NCBI GenBank assembly: GCA_002803225.1
Contig: NXFV01000296.1
Location: forward strand, 1-47,903
DNA length: 47,903 bases
Direction of reading: 5' to 3'
Source: Gamarada debralockiae
Taxonomy: Eukaryota > Ascomycota > Leotiomycetes > Helotiales > Hyphodiscaceae
Positions 40,973-47,903 of this stretch are shown here, one piece after another. A model generated the notes under the pieces. It searched no databases. It was not told the DNA's origin and was given only the letters and a program-made list of their open reading frames with translations. Within the stretch, counting starts at the first letter, position 1, and the number at the start of each line of letters is the position of its first letter. A program made the position numbers and the translations under genes.

Positions 40973-41386
40973 TTTGTTGGAGACTTTACAATTGATGAAG
41001 TTTTGGTAAGTTAATTGGACGTACCACGAGCTTGTCTTTCAAGAAGGGCATAAGGTGGGTCAAGCTAGTCATAAGCCGATAAGCTAATGCCTCGGCTACT
41101 CAGGGGAGTGTTTAGTAATCCGGCTATGGTCCCGGCTGCGGCCGCCTGTGGGGATGTAGGAAGCTACTCCGCAGTTTCAGGTTCGTAGCAGCCACCAATG
41201 AAAGCAGATTGGTTACCGAAGGGGGAAAGTATGCAGGAAGATTTGGAACGCATGTGAAGGACTCAAATTAAGATGCGCAATAACTCGCTAGGGTCTGCCA
41301 TCGAAGATCGTTATTCTCCTGCAAACTTAAACACATGACAAAATATAAACGCCCGGAAATGAAACCTAATGAAAGATTATTCATCA
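40973..41386. other. Intergenic region
   Basis: Promoter side of the crotonase gene and 3' side of the hydrolase gene. Contains a NotI-type GC block (GCGGCCGC near 41138). No gene is seen. Confidence 0.35.
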
Positions 41387-42301
41387 TCACAGTGCCAAAT
41401 ACTTGTTCATAAACTCCACCAACTTCGGCATAACTCCCCCTGTATCATCATATAAGTCAATATGGGTCTTCCCATCCACAATAAACAGTTCCTTGGGTTC
41501 CTTTGCTGCCTCAATTGCTTCCTTGCTGAAATAAAGCGTATCTGCCTCAGAGCCTACAATCATGAGCAGTGGGTGCGGGGAAATCCAGTCGACGAAAGCG
41601 TATGAAGAGTATGTCGCCAACATATCAATGCTCCTCGAGATATACCAATTGACAGAATTCGGATGAGCCGCTCGGGAAGTACGGTAATAGTTCGTTCCTT
41701 CCCGATACAAGGTTGGGATACCATCTGGAATTTCCCAAGGCGTGTTTGGCACAATGTGCTCCAAGTGAGGCTTCTCCCCCTTTGCTTCCAACGAACGAGC
41801 TTTTCCCGCTTGTTCAAGTGCCGTCATCAAATCCCCCCTCTTCAAAGTTCCTCCCAAGCCTTCTCGAAACAAGCGCCCGGTATCAGCAGCACTGACTGTG
41901 GCAACGGCTTTGATTCTTCGGTCTGTAGCAGCAGCGCAGGGCACGTATCCTCCACTGGCACAAATCCCCAGTGCGCCAATACGCTCTGAATCGACCTCCT
42001 CTCTGGTGGTGAGGAATGAGACGGCGCTCTTAACGTCTTCAACTCTCTGATAAGGGTCTTCAAGATAGCGAGGCTCGCCACCGCTTTTGCCTTGATACGC
42101 AGCATCGAACGCTAAGGTCACGAAGCCGGACTCGGCGAGGAGCTTGGCGTAGAGGCCGGCGGTTTGTTCCTTCACGCCGCCGAAGGGGTGGCTGACTACT
42201 ATAGCGGGGCATTTTGTCTTGTGAATCGAGCCTTCGGGTGGTATGAAGAGGTTTGCGGCAATGGTGATGCCTTTGCTGTCAAATTTCACTGCGTGCGACA
42301 T
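41387..42301 (-). CDS. Alpha/beta hydrolase, dienelactone-hydrolase-like
   Basis: An intron-free frame of 304 codons, chosen to begin at MSHAVKFDSKGITIA; the frame is open 26 codons further upstream. Strands and motifs: AIVVSHPFGGVKEQ (oxyanion region), FVTLAFDAAYQGKSGGEPR, the nucleophile elbow GICASGG (residues 112-118), and towards the end PLLMIVGSEADTLYF (acid) and GKTHIDLYD (catalytic His). At the elbow the usual Ser position is Cys114, as in dienelactone hydrolases (GxCxG) and YcjY-like proteins. It probably hydrolyses small esters or lactones in the cytosol. It lies upstream, on the same strand, of a crotonase and a metallo-beta-lactamase. The frame is intact. Confidence 0.88.
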   Translation of the reverse strand: MSHAVKFDSKGITIAANLFIPPEGSIHKTKCPAIVVSHPFGGVKEQTAGLYAKLLAESGFVTLAFDAAYQGKSGGEPRYLEDPYQRVEDVKSAVSFLTTREEVDSERIGALGICASGGYVPCAAATDRRIKAVATVSAADTGRLFREGLGGTLKRGDLMTALEQAGKARSLEAKGEKPHLEHIVPNTPWEIPDGIPTLYREGTNYYRTSRAAHPNSVNWYISRSIDMLATYSSYAFVDWISPHPLLMIVGSEADTLYFSKEAIEAAKEPKELFIVDGKTHIDLYDDTGGVMPKLVEFMNKYLAL

Positions 42302-43517
42302 TGCTTGGTCGGTTTGATATTTGATTTGTCTGCTTGGCTTTGTCCCGCAATTGTTTGGCGAAGCAAAGGGCACTGGCAACCTTCATCAAGCGCGAAAGTA
42401 GGGAACAGAGACATTGGAAACAGATGAGGGGGTATATGTGCGGTTCAAGAAGAGCGGAAAGCACCTCCGATCATCTTGGGAGGTGGCAGTTACACTGCAT
42501 GAGGTGATCCAATCGCTTTCTCGAGCGCGGTATTTGTGCCGCCTATCTATAGCCAATCGCATTGACAGCGATAGCCAAAGGCTTCTCTGAAAGAACTTGA
42601 GCCCATACTTTTGTTTAGGGCCTTTTCGTTGATTGTTAGGTCTTTGTTGTCGAAGTTCCTTGATTTTCATGCGTGTCCTGTGATCTTGCAAAAGAGCAAG
42701 GCACGGCAATCAGTGGAATCATCATCTCGTTAGCAATGAAGAGTATATATTAATTTATAGTTATTTGCATTCCTAATAGAAAACTTAAGAGGGTGGCCAC
42801 AGGGGTAAGACCGATTCACCCTGCTAATGCGAACTTCGCTAAATAGAAAGGGGCTGCTTTGGATACATTTTAGCGTTCGAGACTTCACAGACTCTCCACA
42901 AGGACCTTCCCTAGACTTAAGATGTATAAAAACTTGAAAGTAGTGTATTGACTGCTTAGGATGCTGTGAATCTCTGTTCTGGAGGAGTGACTACTTAGAG
43001 GAGAATATTGTCACATAGGGTGGCAAACATAGCATTTTTGGAGTGAACAAATGGATCTTAAACGAAAGTCTGCATGGCAATTTTCCAGACTCTCTCAAAA
43101 GCATTATAAAAGCAAAAGTCCAAGTCGGTTATGCTTTCCTTCTAGCAATGCTTGAATGGTACTTCACGTTCTGTTGACAAATGACGTAGACTGGCAGCGA
43201 AGGTGATGGCTTGTCAGATCGCAAGTGAATCTCCAATATATATATCAAAGAGATTCAGACAACGCTAAAACCCCTCAGTCTCCTCGGTTAGGTTTGTATA
43301 TAATCGCACAGCTTTCTGCGATCTGTTCGACTTTCCTCTTCACGACAACAACCATCAAGCGGCCTTCAAGACTGGGAAGGAAAGGAACTGGTTTCTCTTC
43401 TTACACTACCTTGAAACAAAACACGACCGCAGGGCCCCTCCGGTATGTTATACAAGCAATTATTGCTTCAAAAATGGGTGATCGAAGCTGATGGTCTCAT
43501 TCAAAGACTTCGTTAAG
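42302..43517. other. Intergenic region
   Basis: No gene is supported. Frames on either strand (42386-42709 minus, 43225-43491 plus) have no motifs. The right part would be the promoter region of the 2EXR pseudogene. Confidence 0.35.
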
Positions 43518-44291
43518 ATGTCGACTGCCAACCTTTCCATGTCGTCTCTCACAGAGGCTTTGGCCACTACCACAACTGCTGCTCCTGTAGCTACTCCTAA
43601 TACTCTCTCCACATCTACCCTGACTTCCACGAAATGCTACATCTCTTTCCCTGGTTTCCGCTGCAAGCACAACTTCTCTTCTTGCTGTCGAGGACGACGC
43701 ATTCCCCTTCGAAAAACTGCCTTCCGAGCTCCAACTCAAGATCCTTAAGTTGGCCTGCGACTCGGTTGTGTGGTAGCTATCCGATCAGATGACAACATCC
43801 ATTTTACCACCTCAGATGGACTCCCTCGCATCTGGAGAAGTTATTATGCCAGAGCTACTTATTCCACCGGCCGGCGACCGGAAATTCTCACAGTCAATCG
43901 TCTGTTCCGAGCTGAAGGTCTCAAGTTTTACAGGCCCGCCTTTACTTACCGACTCCGCCGTCGTCCAGTTTACATAAACTTTGAAACCGACGTCGTGTAT
44001 ATCTCAAGTCCTGCCACATGGAAGTCGTTCACGGTGTCGAGAGAAATGCCATTTTCACGATTTGTTGAGGAGGTTTCATCGAAGGTTAAGCATCCGGTTA
44101 TTCGGGGTGATTTTATGGAGAAGGTGGAGCTGTTCTTGTGCACTACCTTTGGTGGCCTCGAGACTCTGGTTCAGGAAACTCAAGGAACAGAGGCGGACAA
44201 AATCACTGCAACCAATTTGGGAACACATTTCAAAGACATTCGATCCAACTGGTCAGGTCGCCTTTCCTCGTCCCCAATTCATGCGAAATAA
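43518..44291 (+). pseudogene. 2EXR-domain protein, broken by two frameshifts
   Basis: A Ser/Thr-rich N-terminus starts at 43518 (MSTANLSMSSLTEAL). The frame shifts near 43640 to one that reads FPFEKLPSELQLKILKLAC, the entry block of 2EXR proteins (compare FxxLPxELRxxIW), and then shifts again at about 43768 to VAIRSDDNIHF, LTVNRLFRAEGLKFYRPAF and RRPVYINFETDVVYI, the remaining core blocks, ending at a stop at 44291. 2EXR proteins are a large mould-specific family of unknown function. Both shifts are of one base. The family call is firm; whether it is decay or assembly error cannot be told from the sequence. Confidence 0.75.
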
Positions 44292-46026
44292 CAGGATGTA
44301 GCTTGAGTTCGTAAGTTGAGATCTTTTGTCCACAGGAATGGCATTGATTCTGACTTCTCCAGGGAAACTGAACGATTGGGCGGTTTGAAGGATCTTTAGC
44401 TGGGCTTGGCTTGGCTGGAAGGATCTTGACATGAAGGGTGGGTTAGCTTTGAGATGCAGGTTATGAACTGCGACGCACATGGGATAGGAATGAATCAAAA
44501 GAGCGGTTCAAAAAGCTACTGGGCTCTTTAATCGTATCTCTAATTGTTCAGTTCCTTTCAGAGATTAAATAGGTTGCCCTAAAGAAGGCAAGTTGTTGGA
44601 TATTGAAGAGCCCAGAAGCTTCTAGTAGAGGGGTGACAAATCCAGTGGCAAATAAGTATAACTAGAACCTTCGGTATGAGTCACACTAGGTGGCAAATAT
44701 AGGGTTCCAAGTGTATATATAGAGCACTTCCTACTGTAGAATTAATAGATCATCACTGAAAAACCAACACAAGTCCCGGTCCTAATACTCTCACTGCAAT
44801 TTGAGGATTGCTCCAAAAGTCCACCCACTCCCAAAGAATTGGATAATTTGGATGCTTCTAACCCAACAGGTCTCAGTAAATGCTCTTCAGCCTTCAGTTG
44901 TCCAAAAATTTTCAGCGATTCAAAATGCTGCCCAAAAGTAAGCAGGTTCAGGTCCCAGTACCCTTGACCTCAGCACTCAAATAGGGGGGTGGGCAATAGA
45001 AAATCGAGACTGGCCCTAGGCCGTGGTGCTGGTAGGAATTCCTCAATTTCTCAAATCAACTCGATGATTTCATTTTGCATTTTACGGCGAGCGTCGAATC
45101 GTTGAGATAGGTGAGCGGGGTAGCAACTTGCACTGCCATTTGGAGATTTTCAAGCGCCCAATTACCCAGCGGAAACGAACAATTCAAAAAAAAAAAAAAC
45201 CCCCCCGTTGCCATAATTTCACGCAGTCAAAAAGTCTCAAATAACTCAATCACTGCCATAACTTTGACAGTGGTTCCGAAGCACCAACTGCTCGAATTGA
45301 TTGAACAACCAACGACTGCGTTTATAAATCCGGTTATCTGAATACTCAAAGTCCACTTTCAGGCCTTGCCAAAGTCTCTTCTTTCGGACACCGTATCTGC
45401 CCAAGCGCGCATCACCAAGCCTAAGCACCCAGCTGATGAGAAAGGAATGACACGTGACCATAACTCCCCTGTCTCTTTCTTGAGGAAATATTGGGCAACT
45501 GCTGCCTAGTATCTCTTAGAAAGTTTTGTAATCAAACTCTAGTCTCATTCCGTACTGATCTGCTATGGACGAATTTGAAGGCCGTTTGGACGGCCAACAC
45601 AGGCCTCGCTTAGCGACTCGCCGCTCATGACGTCCTTTGACCTTCTGCGACTTCGATCCTTCAAGACAATTTCGCCAACAAAGTTCAAGCCAAAGGAAGT
45701 TAAATTGTGCTTACTATACCCAGGAACGATAGAGTATGCCAAGGGCACCCCTGCAACTCTTTAGGAAGTCTTTCTGATTTGTGATTCAGAAGTACGATAG
45801 TCAAGGAAATTCAAGAAAGAAGTGCAGGCCATCCCCATCTCTGCTTTTCTAATAGAATTCAAGTTAAATTCTCTCGGTCGACTCTTTGCCAAGGAGTACC
45901 CAAAATTTCGGTGCCGGTACGTCGACTTGCCTGCTTTGCTCGTTCCTCAAGGACATCAAGGGTGCCTTCGGGTCTTTGAAGAAAATTGGTTGGGATATCA
46001 AATTCTTTGCAGATCTGAGGAGCCTT
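44292..46026. other. Long intergenic stretch with possible relics
   Basis: No intact gene. A homopolymer block (about 13 A followed by 7 C) lies at about 45187-45206. From 45949 to 46025 a frame reads KDIKGAFGSLKKIGWDIKFF right up to the left edge of repeat copy 3; it looks coding-like and may be the cut end of a disrupted gene, but has no recognised family and the frame before it is not open for long. Confidence 0.35.
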
Positions 46027-46181
46027 TGTTGGTTGGAATTGCCTAATGGGGTATAGCCTGTATTTTCCCCTCTTTTGCGATATAAGAGAGCTCTTCCCCT
46101 CCTTGTATTTCAGCTCCTTAGATATCAGCTATGTCTAGAAATGCAACTATATTTCGCCCCCAAAATACAGCTCAACTGACA
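46027..46181 (+). repeat. Dispersed repeat, copy 3
   Basis: The best preserved copy. It begins TGTTGGTTGGAATTGCC and ends CAACTGACA, i.e. TG...CA as in long terminal repeats, with a TATA-like block GATATAAGAGAGCTC. Left flank CCTT and a CCTT one base beyond the right end could be a short target duplication (GCCTT/ACCTT). There is no coding capacity. It has the same orientation as copies 1 and 2. Confidence 0.85.
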
Positions 46182-47031
46182 ACCTTCAACAGCTAGCCTA
46201 CCAGCTCCATTCCACATATCTCAGAAACCACCCACTCTCGAATAAGCACTGTTCTCATGGCGCCCCGAACCTACTTTTCCCCGTCATTGGCCAAAAAAAA
46301 TCACAAAACGTACCTTGATTTGGACTTTTTAATATACTGTAAGCTACACACTGCACTAAAATTGATAATAAAGTCAAAAATAAATACTATATGCCTAAAT
46401 TATAATTTCGCTGTTGGGTTTTATTAATTACTTTTAATATTGTTGAGTTATAAGCGTTTTAAGTCGTGATTATTGATAATTTTCTGCTCAATTTTACACC
46501 AAACGAAACGCGACAAACTTGCTTTCGCCTAAACCCCGGAGGCTTTTAGGCGCGGGTTGCGCTGTTAGCTAGTTTCAAGAAATTTGGCTAAGGCTTTTTA
46601 GTGTTGCGCACGTGCTAATTTTGGCTACTTTTTTCTCCTGACTTCGGCTAAGTATGGTAGCGTCTACCTGCAAGGCCGGCATGGGTCCTTTCCAACAACC
46701 AATAATAGGCGTCGAACAACCAACAATTCCACACAGCCCCTACATCTCATGCACACCTGCCACTTCGCAAGGCAGAAGGAGGCGCATTCCCCTGGATGAG
46801 GCTCGGTGAACATAAATTGAACGAAGGCCCCGCACGAGCTCCCCTAGCCCGAGGCTCACTGGGCCGCACTGCCACAAATAATGCAACAACTTGACTTCGT
46901 CCTACAGTGGAAAATGGCGAATATAAACAGTAAGTCGAAACCACTCTTGACTGCAGAGTAAGTTACAATATCCATTCAATTACACAACTAGTGACGGGAT
47001 TACCCAAACTTTCGTTGTTCAATCCTCAGAC
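46182..47031. other. AT-rich patch and upstream region of the last gene
   Basis: From about 46320 to 46500 the sequence is strongly AT-rich, as at 15480-15830, with no frame; this suggests a mutated old repeat. A hairpin (GCCTAAA...TTTAGGC) lies near 46528-46552. At 46915 an ATG followed by GTAAGT (46931) could be a small first exon of the next gene, but its phase does not match. Confidence 0.4.
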
Positions 47032-47581
47032 ATGCATCCTGATGAAGCGCCGGTGGTTTCCGCCCAAACGACCATGAAGGAGTATAGAAAGGAGTATCGC
47101 GAGAAGCAGAAGGAATTTTTGAGGCCGGCAAACAGGCAGCGGTTGAGGGAGCAGTTTGTTGGAATAGTCGATATTATCGTAAAACCACGATCGGTGGATA
47201 TGAAGGAATTTAGAGGGTCGGAAGAGGAGATGCGGGATGCTATCGAATATTTATACGCAAATGATGGCCGGTGAGTTTGAATTTCTACAGTCAGACAACT
47301 CAGTATACTAATCGTCAGTCAGGGCCTTCGATCCGACGATGAAGTATCCGCCTAACATGATCGATAACTATGGAAAAGATTATGCATTAAATGCTCGAGG
47401 CATATACTACTTCAACGATTTTCGGCCAGAGTTAGTGACCGTTGGTCGCAAGGTCTGGGTTCCTTCTTTTAAAGACATCGATTGGGAGGATCCGAGTGAA
47501 TGGGACAGGAGAAAACGAGCTCGCATCATCATGGACCATAGTGTGACGGCTGCACCAGATAAGACCCGAAGGAATGGGTGA
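47032..47581 (+). CDS. Hypothetical charged protein, two exons
   Basis: Exons 47032-47270 and 47323-47581, joined in phase across a 52-nt intron (GTGAGT...AGTCAG), give 165 residues. The first half is helical and highly charged (MKEYRKEYREKQKEFLRPAN), the second has aromatic strand-like parts (NARGIYYFNDFRPELVTVG and VWVPSFKDIDWEDPSEWDRR). There is no signal peptide, membrane segment or recognised domain. The frame is open upstream of 47032 for about 100 nt, so a 5' exon is possible. The stop ends 9 bp before the end of a long terminal repeat, so its original 3' UTR has been displaced by a retroelement insertion. It could be a lineage-specific gene. Confidence 0.6.
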
Positions 47582-47590
47582 ACGCGCGTT

Positions 47591-47796
47591 TGTATTGAGA
47601 ATCTAAAGCTAAGGAAAGAAGAAGAAGAAGAAGAGAGCTTCGTAAGAAGCTCGAGCTTATGTACAGGACCTGGGACTGCACTAATGCAGGGTCCTTGCTG
47701 GCGCGAGCCAACAAGGGCCCTGAATGTGGCAGTTCTAGTTGATTTCCCCCGCCCGGCGGGGGAAATCCAGTATCACGTGATTCACGCGCCGTGACA
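47591..47796 (-). repeat. 3' long terminal repeat of a Ty3/gypsy-like element
   Basis: On the minus strand the repeat starts TGTCACGGCGCG at 47796, directly after a purine tract, and ends CTCAATACA at 47591: 206 bp with TG...CA ends. Inside are a perfect 13-bp-arm palindrome (47741-47767), a CACGTGAT motif and a run of GAA/TTC triplets. The next five bases (GCGTT, 47586-47590 on plus) should be one half of a target duplication. The partner repeat lies beyond the window. Confidence 0.75.
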
Positions 47797-47903
47797 TTCC
47801 CCCCCCTGCGAGTAGAACTGACCGCAGTTCTAGTAATGCAGAGGTTTATTGTCGTCCGTATGCTCCTCAAATTCTTCCTTTCCAGCCTCGTATTCCTTAA
47901 TCC
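47591..47903 (-). mobile_element. 3' end of a Ty3/gypsy-like (possibly chromovirus) retrotransposon, truncated by window edge
   Basis: Minus strand, reading inward from the edge: the C-terminal 23 codons of a polyprotein (IKEYEAGKEEFEEHT ... KPLHY, stop at 47830-47832), then about 25 bp, then a polypurine tract of eight G at 47806-47799, two bases, and the 206-bp LTR. The acidic helix IKEYEAG.EEFEEH is like the last helix of the chromodomain that ends chromovirus integrases. The order stop, purine tract, LTR is the expected 3' architecture. This small part is intact; integrity of the rest is unknown. Confidence 0.7.

Noticed and set aside
6424..44996. Shared CAAATAGGGGGGT near 6419 and 44980 as a repeat
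   Set aside because: Only 13 bases match and the flanks diverge at once.
45187..45206. A-run followed by C-run as a retroposon tail
   Set aside because: No retroposon body or target duplication is seen next to it.
46915..46930. ATG followed by a GTAAGT donor as first exon of the last gene
   Set aside because: The joined phase does not match the frame of MHPDEAP at 47032; kept only as a note.

Overview
The window looks like a chromosome piece of a filamentous ascomycete (Pezizomycotina), most likely a helotialean leotiomycete. Introns are short (43-67 nt) with GTAAGT/GTATGT-type donors and YAG acceptors, starts have CAAGATG/CAAAATG contexts, and the gene families are typical of moulds: an HsbA-like cell-wall protein, a LaeA-like methyltransferase, 2EXR and DUF3237 proteins, an MFS drug transporter, and secreted S10 and A1 peptidases. 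The class-level placement is inference. No tRNA, rRNA or CRISPR was seen.

Layout. 0.5-2.1 kb: a Ser/Thr-rich repeat protein, an orphan exon and copy 1 of a ~153-bp dispersed repeat. 3.7-4.7 kb: a broken short-chain dehydrogenase. 5.4-10 kb: an HsbA-like secreted protein, a TA-flanked MITE with 31-bp inverted ends, a single-pass membrane protein and a TLC-like multi-pass protein. 11.4-13.5 kb: a six-exon glycosylated membrane protein. 13.8-15.2 kb: two broken secreted-peptidase genes facing each other (S10 on minus, A1 on plus), followed by an AT-rich patch. 16.2-17.8 kb: a LaeA-like methyltransferase built from many tiny exons.

19.1-25.4 kb: an intron-free 6.3-kb DOCK-family GEF. 26.3-27.3 kb: a CCC1/VIT1 metal transporter. 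28.6-29.8 kb: a Pro/Gln-rich protein. 30.3-30.9 kb: a broken membrane-protein gene. 33.1-35 kb: RPS8 and a BLOC-1 subunit 1 homologue. 35.6-38.5 kb: a DUF3237 gene with one frameshift, then an MFS transporter pseudogene split by repeat copy 2. 38.5-42.3 kb: three intact minus-strand metabolic genes (metallo-beta-lactamase fold, peroxisomal crotonase ending in SKL, alpha/beta hydrolase). 43.5-44.3 kb: a broken 2EXR gene. 46.0 kb: repeat copy 3. 47.0-47.6 kb: an orphan two-exon gene ending 9 bp before a long terminal repeat whose Ty3/gypsy-like element (minus strand) runs off the right edge.

The main pattern is a contrast between intact housekeeping or conserved genes (DOCK, CCC1, RPS8, BLOC1S1, crotonase, hydrolases) and interspersed accessory stretches rich in pseudogenes and mobile-element remains. 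Frameshifts are confined to the accessory families, which argues for true decay more than for general base-calling error, but assembly errors cannot be excluded. No complete new multi-gene system was found. The most unusual items are the microexon methyltransferase (with a possible 25-nt intron), the three-copy repeat family and the facing protease pseudogenes.
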